Shown here: positions 26,840 through 41,460 of the stretch, in pieces
Layout of the letters: every line of letters starts with the position of its first letter
Numbering within the stretch: position 1 is the first letter of the stretch
Translations under genes and position numbers: made by a program
Notes under the pieces: generated by a model
What the model was told of the DNA's origin: nothing
The model's database searches: none
The model's input: the letters and a program-made list of their open reading frames with translations, nothing else
Source: Siphlonurus alternatus
Lineage: Eukaryota; Arthropoda; Insecta; Ephemeroptera; Siphlonuridae
Length of the DNA stretch: 64,000 bases
Assembly (NCBI GenBank): GCA_949825025.1
Contig: OX463779.1
Location: 29,354,539-29,418,538, forward strand
Reading direction: 5' to 3'

Positions 26840-27075
26840 CAAACTAATGGCACAGCAGGAGGAAGATCCTCCTCCCACTTATTTTTTATTGAAGACGTCG
26901 AAACTAAGAGATACGACGACTATAAGGCAAGGCTTGCAAAAACGGTGCGGCGTGACTTTGGACAATCGCGGGCCTCGTACGTGACACCACGGTAACACAG
27001 AGGTAGTAGCTTTGCCGTGCTGCACAGAGGAGGAGTCAATACTCTGGAGGTCACAATAATACCCTCTGACGTCAC
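26840..27075. promoter_or_regulatory. GC-richer island with a 45-codon ORF and a CRE
   Basis: Balanced-composition DNA beginning near 26790. A small plus-strand open frame runs from ATG at 26847 to a TGA at 26982 (45 codons, beginning MAQQEEDPPPTYFLLKTS), with no recognisable domain. A TGACGTCA palindrome at 27067-27074 is followed 7 bp later by TATAATTA at 27082. It may be a regulatory element, or part of a transcript with the small frame incidental. Confidence 0.25.
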
Positions 27076-27235
27076 AAGGTGTATAATTAATTATTTACAT
27101 TTTTACATATTGTAATTTCGTACGACAATATCATCAAAATTGAATATTATATTTGTCATCCTAATTCAATGATGTTTTTTAAAAGATTTTCTGAGATGGT
27201 ATGTTGTTTTTTATGAGTACTTTTTGTCGGTTGCA

Positions 27236-27435
27236 GTGTAAATGGATGGGGAGTGGCGAGCGACTTCTGATGCGATTGCGGCGGCGACGGTGGGGGACAC
27301 ACGAATTAAAAGTTTAACGAGTACTGCCTGCCTACCCGAGCCTGTGCACCGAGCTGTGACTTCTGCTGCTGGCCGTGGGAATATTTTTCGTCTTATCAGA
27401 TCTTATCATAACCTTTTTATTTCAATATCATGACG
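27236..27435 (+). other. GC-rich patch with unrecognised open frame
   Basis: A 63-codon frame (ATG at 27242, beginning MDGEWRATSDAIAAATVGD) spans a GC-rich patch. It is preceded by TTTTTGTCGGTTGCAG, which resembles a splice acceptor ending at about 27236. There is no downstream donor of good quality before the composition collapses to AT-rich. I recognise no domain. A TGACGTCA lies immediately after the stop codon, at 27431-27438. Coding status is uncertain. Confidence 0.15.
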
Positions 27436-27439
27436 TCAC

Positions 27440-30400
27440 TTGATGCAGCATGTAACATCATTATTTTCATTATATTGATTGCTGAAAATTTATGTAATTA
27501 TAAAGAATAAACATCAATTACCTCTTTTTATGAGTAATTTTTTTAAATGTGATCTTCTCCAAGACTGTTATTATTTTATAGTAAAAATATTAATAACCTT
27601 CAAAGGTAAGGAATTGTCAGAAAATATTTGTGTGCCATTGATGTTTGAAACAACTTTAAAAAAGGACTTCCCACGAAGGCAACGGATCTGAGAAAAAACA
27701 AAACTATCAGGCTGAAAAATATGTGCAATCGAATAAAATTCAGAATTTGATAATAATTTTGTAATCAATTTTCAGCATTTGATCGAACATTTATTTGTTT
27801 ATGCAAAATTTTGCGTAATTTTATTACTCAATTGATTATTTATTGAATTTTGACAACAAAAAGATTAAATGAAGGATATTTTTGAATAATATTTTCTACT
27901 AGCTGACCTATTAAATTGCTGCATTTTAACGTCCTACACAAAACACATATCAACATCCACCATATTAACTGTGATTTTATATTTCTTAATTCTTGTGTGT
28001 TTGTATCATAGATTCTAATTTCCAAGTTAGAAATGTGAATTTTAAATTGTTCTTAGAAATTTTGTCTTTAATAGTTTTATGGTATGGTTCTATGTTTATA
28101 CACGTTTTTAGTTTTTAGAAAAAAACATTAACATAATGTCCATATTAATACACAATTAAATTAAATTTAATTTTAGATTTCAAGTTTCTCCACAAAATTT
28201 ATTTTCCTTAAAAAAATAACGTTTAAAAATTTGTAGTTATAATACGTTTAACCTATAAAATATAAAATCATTTATTATTTACATTAATATTAATTGCTTC
28301 CTATCTATCATTCATATTATTATATATAATATAATATACTTTCCCGTATTATCAGTTCATCACGAATACAACAGTAATAATCTAGGCCATGCACAAGATC
28401 TACAGTCAAAATCTTTATAGTTGATGGTAAATAATTAACAAAAATATAATTAATTTGATCAGATTTGTTTCAAGCCACGTGGTGTTAATTTGTTGTTGTG
28501 ACTTGATGTTACAAATTAGGGGGTCAGATAAGCCCCCCTCCCCCTCAGAGGTACAAGACCCATGTGGGGGCCCTCAAGCCCCCTCAACTGCATTTCCACA
28601 CGTCATACAAGAGTGGCAATGATGCGCTGCAAGAAAGGTCGCCGACCATATAATGAGGATTTTGGCCGCCTTGCCTAATTATATATCTACCTATATTTAT
28701 ATTGTTTTATACCTTATAGAATTTGTTGTATTACGGCACCCAATATTCTTATACATAGCGTCTTCATATATTATATAATATGCAACCAGTATGCATTATA
28801 TACCTGACCTGACACCTTAACTTTTTCTTTCTATTTTTCTTCCCTTTTATATATTTAATAACCTTAGGGATAACGTTAATCATTATTTCATTGCTTTTTT
28901 TTTTAAAAAATAAAATAAAAACACCGCAAGCAATATGGGTCCTTTTATTTTTTCATGAAGGTTAAATTTTTCTTAATAATCGGATACGGCTGTCGTATTT
29001 TTCTTTAAAAAAAAAAGTTGAAAGAACGAAGTAGATGTTAATATTCTAGGAATAGACTAAAGAGAATTTTACAACTTATAATTCACAGTAACTACCGAGT
29101 CCAAAATCTACATAAGAAAGAAGCATTAGACTAGACCACGTGATCAGAGACCCACACCAAAGGGTTATTAAAACGTGATTTACATGGGAATAGTATCACG
29201 TGAGTATAATCTTTAACTCGTCCGTTACGTTTTCTGTATTTATATACTATATAAATATATATATATATATGGAACTATTATAATATTATAAATATATATG
29301 CCGCACGAAATATTTTAAGTATAGTTTTATATTATGATGATGATACAAAGCATTTAAAATCATTCTAATGAGCCACGAATGTGCCTACAAAATAAGTATA
29401 TATAAGCATTTCAATATATTATTCATTAATCATTTTAAAAATGAAGAAGAAGATATGAGAAGTTATAATAAATCAGAAATTTTATTTGGAAAAACAAGTT
29501 GATATCTTTCTAAGTTATATATATATATATTTTTTTATCTATATCCAAATCCACAACGGGGGGGAATATAGTTGTTTATATAGAACTACTTTGAATTTTA
29601 AAATATAAATAAAACCAATGTGTAATTAATTAAAAATAAGAAAATAATTTACATGTCATTAAATAAATTTTACATTTGAAAGTCACGGTACAGAATTGTC
29701 ATGAATTTGGGTGAAAGATTCATTCAATAATCCGGATTGAGATCCAGAAATTAGCATAGTAAAATTTTTAATTAAATATCAAAAATAGAACATTTCTTTG
29801 TTTTATAAAAATTGTTCAACTGTTATATGAATGGCAATAATTTTAGTGATGAAAAATGAGTTTAAAAAGTATATACAGTACGGAAAATTTTGCTTTACAA
29901 CTTTGTTAATCACCAATTCCCGAAAGAATATCACAGGACATGGTGATTGACAAGGCTGCAAACGGGAAATTTTCTAATGCGACGAGTGTACAACATAAAA
30001 ATGGATAAACAAAAATCATTCTTACCTCGACCCAGAAGTTTGATTTTGGTCCAGCAGCAACAACAGGATTTAGAAAAGTCTGCAACAGAAAGAAGGTTTT
30101 GGAGCATCAGTGGGATGCAAATTAGGGAATGATGGATCGCACAGAAGAACAGACACGTGGCCATTAATCTCCGGTAGGCGAGCGACATTTAGGGGGGCGT
30201 GGCTCACCTGTCGAGCTGCCAAGTGATCGGATCAACAGACGACTCTATATCACGAGAAGCAAATCTAAATACAGCGTCACGTCATCATTATAATATATGT
30301 GAATAACATCAATTTGAAACAAATTTGCATTAAACTTTTATTAATATATTTGTCAAAATTATGATTTAAAAATAATAATAATAATAAAGTTTGTTTGCGT

Positions 30401-31730
30401 GTTTTACTTAAGGGCATTTTTAACACCCAAACTAATACACATAATAAATTTTATTTTGGCATCTTTGTCTTAAGGGCAAGAATATATTAAATATTACAAA
30501 ATAACATCTGGATCATTTATATATATATAAAAAATGAACTAAATTATACTAAAATATAATTATTAAAATGAATCAACTTTATAATACGTAATGAGATTTT
30601 TAAAGAAGTTTGAATTATTATTTGCATTAATTAGGCCATATAATATTATAATATTCTCACGCACAGTAATAACATGTAATTTTCACATACGAGTTATGTA
30701 ATAAACAAAGCAGGCAGCTGATTATATTAAAGCCATAGCAGCGTGGCAGAGAACCACATTTTAATTTGCATATTACCCGGTAAACAACAACAAGAGGTTA
30801 ATAAAGACTATATACTAGCATAAAAGCGCGTGTATTATTTAATCAAGAAAGCATCTTTGGCACGTGTGTACTATAATATATATATAAGAGTTGACAGTAG
30901 ATATTTATTTTATAATATATAAATTTAGTGTCCATCACCTATAAATTGTGATCATATCTTTAGTGATAATCATATTACAAGTTAAAACTCCATTTATAAA
31001 AAAAAATAAAATATTATATCGCGTTGTAATTAGACATTTTGGCGATATCAAAGTTTGTGATCGTAACAGCTGTTTCATGCCCCCACCCCTCCTTAAGTTT
31101 ATAAACTCACAGATGCGAAGGTACTTGTTACTTTGACTCCTTAATTACCTTTTATGATGCATCAACAATAGTGATGCCAATGATCTTAATACATAACCCA
31201 TGCATCCATTTATAATAATATATTTATATTATTGTTATAATAGTGAATTACATTGCATATCATATATAAACAACAATATTTTTTTTCATAATTACCACAC
31301 ACATACATAATTAATAACAAATTAACATATATATTTTTAATTAATTAATGCTTTACATATATAATAAAAACAATGTTGTTGTTAATAATGATTAAGAGAA
31401 ATAGGATCTCATTAGACTCAATTAAGGCCATTGAGCAATGGAATATGTTCTCAAGAAGTTGGGACGATGAATAAGCGAATTTCCATATCCTGTATATATG
31501 TGGGCGCCAAGAGGAGAGAACAACAAATTGCACGCTGTTGCATGCAAAACTACGGTCTACCGCGGAGACTGCAAGTGCGAGTCACTACATACAATTACAC
31601 TTACCTTTGGGTGTCTGACCATGTGGGAGGTCTTAAATTCATTCGAAAATTGAAACGCTTAAATTAATATAGTATATATTACATATTACATATATATTTT
31701 GTGTAAACTTTTATTTTTATGAACTGTGCT
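27440..31730. other. AT-rich non-coding stretch with small GC patches
   Basis: No gene is supported. Patches of note: 28515-28600 has runs of G and C (GGGGGTC, GCCCCCC, GGGGGCCC, GCCCCC) able to pair with one another. 29130-29215 has two CACGTG E-boxes. 30170-30260 has GGGGGGCGTGGCTCACCTG, combining a GC/KLF-type box with a CACCTG E-box. 31490-31630 is balanced-composition sequence without a recognised product. Confidence 0.45.
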
Positions 31731-31734
31731 GGTG

Positions 31735-31926
<192 letters not shown>

Positions 31927-31944
31927 TTAAAGCAACCAAACAGA

Positions 31945-32700
31945 ATTCTACTCAAAACGTGACGTTACAGGCTGACAAAAGTGTAACTGACAAGTTTTCC
32001 CCTCATATCTCGACAACAAACCACCCTACACGAGTCAGATATATTATAATATTATATCGATAATGTGTCAACAGAATCGAGCGATTCAAAATCGGTATCG
32101 TTCACAAAGTCCACTTACCTCAAGACAAGCTCTAAAACTGACCTTTGCTGTTGTCAAATCATTCCACTCTACAACATCTAAACTCTTTCTCCTTTACATA
32201 AAACTAATTAAGAGTTGTTATTAAAATAAAACCTGTTTTGAGAAAAAAAATGCCATTGCCTATCAATTTTTTTTACTGTATAAAATGTTCTGTATAAAAG
32301 TCTCAAATTTTATACGGAAAATCAACTATTTTTTACTGCATGGCTATAAAAATGCTTATTGTTGTTTGTTATATTTTTTGTTTACTTAAACATTATTTAA
32401 ACTGATGTACTACAAGGTTTTATCTTCAGAATTTCAATTACGAATTAAAAAGAAAAAAAAACTTATTATCCAATATTAATAAAACCTATCACATACAATC
32501 ATTTATAATAAAATTTAATAGGCCTTCGTTTAATGTAAATAATTAAAAATAAATAAACGTATATATAGGTATAAATAAAAAAATTATATTAAATTTACTA
32601 TACAATGTAAAATAAGTATCACATTATTATTATAATGTATAATATTTTATGTATATATAGATTATAGAAGATCACATATAATAATATTATTATATTATAT
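31945..32700. other. AT-rich DNA between two microsatellites
   Basis: No gene is supported. A minus-strand GAG followed by GTAAGT lies near 32115, a perfect splice-donor string, but donor strings of that quality are expected by chance about twice in this window. A TATCGATA palindrome (DRE-like) lies near 32055. Confidence 0.4.
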
Positions 32701-32761
32701 CTTGAAAAATATAATGAATATGCTTAAATGTCTTATACTATAGCAATACAGATATATACAG

Positions 32762-34650
<1,889 letters not shown>

Positions 34651-34699
34651 ATCCGAAAAGTTTTATAATTATTTCAATTCATATAGAATAGAGGTTCTG

Positions 34700-35640
34700 C
34701 ATTCATATTTGCATTGTAAGAACGCTATCACTGTTATGTACACTATCTCAGGGCTGTCTGGTCTATCCGTCAAAACAGGGCTCAAACTATTCAATTTAAA
34801 AGTCGCCCCTGTAGCTACTTATGGTATTGAAATTGTATGGCCTCATTTATCTGTATCCGATTTTGATAAATTAGAATCAGTAAAAGCCATGTTTGTTAAA
34901 AGATTACTGTGTCTGTCAAAATTTACCGAAACTAGACTGGCCTATAAACTGATAGATTCCAATTATTTTATTACAGAAATCAAAGAAATGTTTAAACTTC
35001 CAACGACAGATCAATATTCCAATTTTATAGCTGTCAGGAATCAAAAAGCTCAGGATATTAATCCTGAGTTTTACAGCACTGATGCTATGACATGTAAATA
35101 TTGGTGTCTGCCCCAATTGGATAGATCCAATGTTAGAAATGTTTTAACTCGCCAGGCTGTTCACGGCTTCCACTATCTAATTTGTAAATCTTCTGGTTAT
35201 CATAAAGCTGAACAATCTTGTGTATGTAAATTATGTAATGAATATTGTAGCCAATATCATTTAAATATCTGTAAATCTAGAATTAAGTCTATTAGCGATT
35301 ATGCCAGGGGAGATTTCATATAGTCTATAGATTTTGAATAGCAATGAAGCAATAAGTTTTTTTTATTCTATCTATTTTCTATGTCATATTTTGTCTTATA
35401 TATATGTGATTATATATATGATATATTATTATTATGATGTAACAGGCTGTTAGTATCATCTGTTATTTTATTTTATATTGTTTTATTATCATTTTCTATT
35501 GTTCTATTATTCTGTAACTATTATATATGTTTTGTATGTATGTTTTATGTGTTCTATTGTAATGTTTTTCTATAATGTATGTTTCTAGTGCTGTTAATAT
35601 GTACACTTTCTGTGTTTAATAAAAGACTAATAATAATATA
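34700..35640 (+). mobile_element. 5'-truncated non-LTR retrotransposon (3' end)
   Basis: The insertion contains the last part of a reverse-transcriptase-bearing ORF (ending at 35323), a 3' UTR of about 300 bp, an AATAAA signal at 35618-35623 and a terminal (TAA)n tail at 35628-35638. Simple TAA tails are known from I-like elements; other non-LTR groups also end in short simple repeats. The upstream part of the element (endonuclease and catalytic RT motifs) is missing, as expected of incomplete target-primed reverse transcription. I could not define target-site duplications because the flanks are low-complexity AT. The left edge is estimated from where recognisable protein similarity begins. 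Confidence 0.8.
34709..35323 (+). pseudogene. C-terminal fragment of non-LTR retrotransposon ORF2 (reverse transcriptase)
   Basis: The open frame of about 205 codons reads in from upstream without its own start: the frame is open back to a stop at 34649, and the first codon used here is TTG, so no initiation is claimed. It corresponds to the region after the RT palm. Residues 33-42, APVATYGIEI, match the conserved thumb-region motif of many arthropod RTs. Residues about 55-80 (LESVKAMFVKRLLCLS) and 118-132 (the NPEFYSTDAM box) are also family-typical. A C-terminal zinc-knuckle-like cluster has Cys171, Cys173, Cys176, Cys180, His184 and Cys188. The YxDD catalytic motif and the endonuclease are absent, so the fragment cannot support retrotransposition. 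The frame has no internal stop, suggesting a fairly recent insertion. Confidence 0.8.
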
Positions 35641-36640
35641 TATATTATTTTACATGCGTGCTACATTTTAGAATTTTGAAAAACTATAAATTAGAAGCAA
35701 ACTTTTAACTCATCAAATACAATAAGAAAAAGTGCTGAGAATACGAAGATTTATATAGTTCACATTCTGGATTTAGTGGCGTAATTTGTGTATAATTATT
35801 TTCTATAGATTAAAGCAATATTCTTTGAGGAGTATTTATATTTACATTTAATTTTATTTATAAATTTAATATATTGACTGACATTATCGGTTTTACTTCT
35901 TATATACAAGTCACAATAATCGTAAATTAAGATATACAATATTTTATAAATTAAAATAGAGGTCTATATTTCCGGGTCTATTTTCTTGTCACTCAACATC
36001 ATTTTTTCAGTCTTCAAGACTTACTCTATATCCATTGTTGTATACAATAAAGTCGTCACAGCAAATATGAATCCAATCGAGCGCGAGACCGCAGTAGAAA
36101 AAAAAAACTCGGGAGTGGCCTGCATGATTGCCTGGACCAAATTGAGAGGAGGGAAACCACTGAATTTTGGTCCACGAAGATTTTTCTCATTTCATGCTCG
36201 TATTTCGGATGCAAACTGCCGAGAACAAGCCCTGGAGCGCACGATTTATCGATCAATTTTGTAATGATGCGCAATACATAATATTTTAGTATGGCAATAA
36301 ATTTCATTAATTTGATAAGGTAAGATGAAATTTGAAGATACCTTTGTGATAGTATTTTTTTTTAGTAGAAACAATAAGAACTTATAATAAAAATGCTGTA
36401 TAAAAATTAAGATTTTTCTTGATAATAATGCAATTTTTATTCGTTACATTATAAAATTGCTTTAATCAGTTATGAGCAATTAATTTAATACATAAAAAAA
36501 ATTATAATTAAAGTTTAAACACCTTTAAGATTAAATAATTTGATATAAGATGAAAATCGTTATTATATAAAAGTATTGAATTTTTTTTTTTTAATTTTTA
36601 ATAATAATAAAAGTAATATCATATTTATCACATTAAATGA
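35641..36640. other. AT-rich stretch with one GC-richer pocket
   Basis: The pocket at 36060-36255 has overlapping open frames on both strands and a short inverted repeat, TGGACCAAATT with AATTTTGGTCCA, around a 20-base spacer (about 36132-36174). I recognise no product. The rest is AT-rich and featureless. Confidence 0.4.
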
Positions 36641-36845
36641 CGTAATTAGTAAAATCCTATCTGCTGGAGGAGGTGTGAGAATGAGAACTTGTTTTCCAAT
36701 AAAAATCTTGCTCCGATAGTTTGGATGGTGCCATTAGGAACACCGCGTCAAGTGGGACCGGTTCGTCGCTTCAACAAGACTTGATGCAAAGAGCAAAGAG
36801 GCGCCGGCCGCGGGATACATTATTCCAATATCTTCGTTTGGAACA

Positions 36846-36896
36846 TATATAAGTAGACTGGCAACATAGACCATAAGAGACGTCTGTGTCTTATGG
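36846..36896 (+). promoter_or_regulatory. TATA-type core promoter candidate with start-site hairpin
   Basis: TATATAAG at 36846-36853 follows a GC-rich segment (36660-36835) containing GGCGCCGGCCGCGGG. The expected start, about 31 bp downstream near 36877, falls within a perfect 8-bp hairpin, CCATAAGA (36871-36878) with TCTTATGG (36889-36896). A short open reading frame begins at 36893. GC-rich upstream region, TATA, start and ATG occur in the right order and spacing. Confidence 0.35.
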
Positions 36897-37012
36897 AAGC
36901 TCTAGATAAGAAACTTATTATAAATATGGACTTCTCTAATGGTCTCTGCATAGATTGTGGGAACAAAAGGAAACAAAATACGGAGGCTACATTGTTTAGT
37001 ACTGTATTATAG
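36893..37012 (+). CDS. Possible small ORF (39 aa), unrecognised
   Basis: ATG at 36893 to TAG at 37010-37012 encodes 39 residues starting MEALDKKLIINMDFSNG. Its middle part contains a CIDC dipair, a CxxC motif followed by GNKRK. It lies about 47 bp downstream of a TATATAAG box, so a short 5' leader is possible. I do not recognise a family. A single CxxC pair is not enough for a zinc-binding fold. Short frames of this length occur by chance, so the promoter position is the main reason to list it. Confidence 0.2.
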   Translation: MEALDKKLIINMDFSNGLCIDCGNKRKQNTEATLFSTVL

Positions 37013-37019
37013 TATCATT

Positions 37020-39330
37020 ATAAATTTCATTGTTATTATTTCAACCTTTTAGATTGTATACATTAATTACACATCTGCCATGGATAGCCCAATCGTTAAT
37101 ACCTGCTCTATTTGAATGCAGTCTGTGCATTATGGAGATGTTTTCTGTTGCTACCAGAAATTTTCAAAACGATCGAGGTGCTCTTCTTAAAGCTTTTTCA
37201 CAAAAACCTTTTTCACATGAGCAAAGCTGATTAATTTCAGAGAGCTTTAATTTGCTCTCTGTTAATTTCCTGATTCTACAAAGCTAAGGCATTTAGAATA
37301 ATGTCCTTAAATGTATTCTACTTGAAAATTTATGAATCAAACAACATGCATCTTATTTTGAACCAGTAATGCAAAGAAAGAAAATAATGTAAGATAGAAA
37401 AAAAATTAAATTCATGTCTTATCAATTAATCTTGATGCTCGTTGAAAAACTCAGCAGTGTTCACATAAAATTAAAAGAGTCTCGGAAAGTCATCGTCGTT
37501 ATTCTGTCTGTGGCAGCATGTAGGCAATCTGCATCGCACGCCTTCTCTAAGTTGGCATGCGCCGGATTTGGGCGTCGTCCAGCTTTCTTGATCAACTCTT
37601 CTTATCTGGGGCCGTGGGCGCTCGTTTCCACCCCAGCGGCTACAACCCCCCCCCCCCCCAACTTGAGTCCCTAATTCAACCCCGAGCCATTATATTCGTA
37701 TCATCCTCATCGTGATAACCACAAAGCGAAACGTTACCATTTTTTTCTCTCATTCTTCCTTTTTTTCTTCTCTCATTCCTTCTGTTATCTAACTAAAAAA
37801 ATAAATCATTTGTTACCTCCCTTGTCTAATAAAGCATGTAAGAGTAAGACCAAAAAAAAAAATATAGTTAAGCGTTTTTTTTAAGAAAAAAGTAAAAATT
37901 AAAGCATTTCACTTTTACTTTTTTTTATAAAACAACATGAGTTTTGAGATACATTTTAAATTGTATCACATATAGGAGAATAAAATTCTTCCATTTCTAT
38001 TTACCGTTATATATAGTTTTGTCGCTGTGTCACTGTAACTCAAGAGTTTTGAAGATGCAAGTAAAAAAAAAATAATACTAGTTAAAAAAAAAGCATTCTC
38101 TTTCATCAGGAGTCTGAGAAAAATGCAAGCATATATTGGGTCCACACAGTAGTAGATATTCCACGAATTGACAGAGCGAGCGAACGAAAATTCGGTAAGC
38201 TGGAGCAACAGCATTCCTTGTATATATGGAGTGAACACTGCGACACAACGAGTCTGCTATGCCAGTATAAATCGTGGCTAATTGTCCTAACTGTAATTGT
38301 CGGTCACTCAGTCAGGTGCTCCGTGAACCAGCAATGACCTTGGACACCGTCAATGTCACATTAACTTAACCTACGTGCAATGGAATTTCAAATTACCATC
38401 AATAAAAAAATAACCAAAGTATTATAGAAAATTATAATTAAAGTGTTTTTTTAAAGTATTTTTATTTTAATTTATAAAGAAAATATAGGAAGTGATTTGT
38501 CTTTAATTATTTTTAACTTTTTACTTCCGTTTATCATTCAATTTTATTGTTTTACGTGATGTAGTTATATTATATACACATTCCATTCTATCAAGGTGAA
38601 AATGTTTATTTAATTTATCAAATACTTCCGTCCAATAATTAGTTTGTATTGGAATTCAACTTTAATTCTTCAGTATAAAATAATGAATTGAAATAAAATA
38701 TATACAAAAAAGTTGGCAGAATAGTTCTCAAAATTTTCCCATGCAAAAATAAATTGAAAAAAAAATATATATATATATTATATTATATTTTTCTCCATTA
38801 ATATTCAAAATGCATAAGAATTATGTAATAAATTATTAATATTACATGATTTATGATTAAATTATACAAAAAATTCATGTAAATGTTGTTATCTTTAGAC
38901 TTCTTGGATTATAAGAATTGATAGCACGTTTTGGAAAATAAAAAAAACATATACATTCAAATAAGTTTTTGCACAAGACAAGTAAGGAAACCATCCGTCT
39001 TTTACGACCATTAATGTGCGTGGATGCAAGCCAGTCTCTGCTGCTTCTGCTGCAGGCTCTAATGTGCATGCAAAACAGCACTCCAACCGAGGGGCTACCG
39101 TTGCAAATGTGCCTCCGTTGCTTCTCGCAGTAAAAAAATTAGATAAGCTTTAGGCAATGACTAGCCGCTACTACCTGAAAAACTATAATATATAATAATA
39201 TTTTTTATATGTGATCCATATTTCCTGTTTAGCATGACAGGTATTGGCCACTTGAGCTAATTCAATTTTAATTTACAACAAATAACTTAAATATAATCAT
39301 TATTTTTGTGTAGAAACAGCTTGTATTAAG
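37020..39330. other. AT-rich stretch with GC-richer pockets
   Basis: No gene is supported. The pocket at 37480-37680 includes a run of about 14 C residues near 37647-37661 and an 86-codon open frame without features. Another at 38230-38360 contains a TATAAA string at 38266. A third at 38985-39120 has overlapping frames on the minus strand. The remaining sequence is AT-rich. Confidence 0.4.
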
Positions 39331-39333
39331 GAT

Positions 39334-39385
39334 TGACGTCAAAGCTGGGTGTATATAAGGTGGAATTTAATAGTTATGCTTTCGT
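39334..39385 (+). promoter_or_regulatory. CRE-TATA promoter module candidate
   Basis: TGACGTCA at 39334-39341 lies 10 bp upstream of TATATAAGG at 39352-39360, an arrangement found in cAMP-responsive promoters. The predicted start is near 39380. No convincing downstream ORF: the first ATG (39376) opens about 33 codons of AT-rich composition. Function is inferred from motif spacing only. Confidence 0.3.
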
Positions 39386-39389
39386 GTAA

Positions 39390-41100
39390 AAGTATTTATA
39401 ACACCTTATATATTAGTTGTAAAAACTTATATATAAATATTACACTCTCAAATTTAAAATGTTTTAGAAAATGTTGATAGTTTATTTGTAAATAAATTAC
39501 TTTATTTATTAAGTTTATGCAATAATTTTATTTTCACAAACGTTCCATTATTTTTAATGCTATCTACTTTCTTGAAACTTAAAATTATTTGTCTTTTTAA
39601 GTTGGATTAAAAAAAAATACGAAACGAAAGAAAGAAACAAGCTAACAAGTTGGATCAGGTATTATTCTTGTCTTGTCTTATAAATAAGTTTTATAAATAT
39701 ATAACACTAGTATATATACGTTTAAATGTATATCCATATGAAATGATACAAGAATTAAAAAACAAGTGCCTTTTGTATATTATATTTTATGTATATACTA
39801 AATAGATTAATGTAGCTTGAAGCGTAGACATAACACGTTATAATATATGTAACACTGATCAAGAAACCAACTTCTAAGATATTCTTCTTCCTTTTTTTTT
39901 TTTTTTTTTTACCTGATTTCTTTGCCATGCAGACTCTGGGAAAGTTCTCAGCGGGCAGCAGGCGGTGACGAATTTGTTCGTCCAAACACCCGCGCTGATC
40001 GAACGCAAGAACGTGATATGTAGGGGTAAGAAACTTGAGCACGACTTAGCTCCGACACTGTGCACAATCGATTGTGTCACCTAATGTACACGAGCAGTCA
40101 CTAAAAACAACTAATGCCAATATCATCTTAGATTGATCTTTCTGCATGCAAGCAAATTATATACCTCGATTATAAGATTTGTTTTTGTTTATATCAAAGT
40201 AGTTTTAAAAAGTTAAAAAAAAAAAAAAAAGATATTATCAGGAAACTGTTCAAGAAATTAGTCACTGTTTAAATAAAAACAAGATTTTTAGTAAGTTTAT
40301 TTTTTTTTAAATAGTTCTGCATTAAATTTAAAAAAAAAATTAATGGTAGTTATAAATAAATATAAACCTTCTTTTTTTATATTACATTCATGCATGCAAC
40401 AAAACTGCATATACACTATAATACTGTATGTATAGGATTTCCGCTTTCTGCAACCCAAAATTCTTTTAATAAAATACAAGATACGATTTACTTCTTCCTA
40501 TAAACATAAAATATATTTGTTTTCTATTATTCATATATATTTTTCTATTCTTTTCAACAAAATATAATATATTTTCTGTATAATATATAATATGTGAAAT
40601 AATTTTTATAAGAAACTTAGAATTACTAATTACAGGAAAGTTGTAATCGCGTGTCTCCGGTTGCATTTAAAAAAGGCCACTAACCTTTATTATATTCTAT
40701 GTAACAATTTTTGTGGAAATGACATAAATATTAGAAGAAAGCCTTCTTGAATGTGCTATATCGGTACAAAAGATTATAATCTTATTATAAAATATAGCAA
40801 CGAAATCTAAAATTATTATATTCTCACTATATACGTCACAAAGATATTTAATTATTTCCTGCATGCATTTATTATATTGGCGAATCACATCAGAAAATCC
40901 CAAAGCTATAATATTTTACTGTTTAAATGAATAAGGCAAAGCTTATGAGAATGAGATTGTCTTATTTAGATGATTATTCATGGAGATAAAATATCATCCT
41001 AGGTTCTATATATACATGTGATGGGGCTTTGCCTTTAATCCATACGGAATTACAGGAAGCCCACTGCACGCGCTACGTAAAGTTAGTAAGAGAGAAAGAA
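39390..41100. other. AT-rich stretch with a GC-richer pocket at 39920-40080
   Basis: I see no gene. The pocket follows a T19-type run ending near 39910 and the sequence TTACCTG. On the minus strand this reads CAGGTAA, a possible donor, with an open frame upstream of it, but no domain is recognisable. A poly-A run lies at about 40214-40230. Confidence 0.4.
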
Positions 41101-41159
41101 AGAGAATTTATTGCACCATCTCGTTCCAGCGACGACTTCATTAGTGCTTGCTGGTTATC

Positions 41160-41327
<168 letters not shown>

Positions 41328-41460
41328 CCGCCCCCGCCATTTCCTCCCTCCCTCAGGGGTTCGCTCTCTTTGGCCCTTCTTTAATTACACGAACGGGCGC
41401 AAGCAAAAAAGATGCGATGGTGGCGGCGGCGGCTATAGCGTCTTCTATTTCTCGTGCTAG

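Noticed and set aside
27000..27020. AGAGGTAGTAG, similar to the start of let-7
   Set aside because: The match ends after the seed region and no hairpin partner is present.
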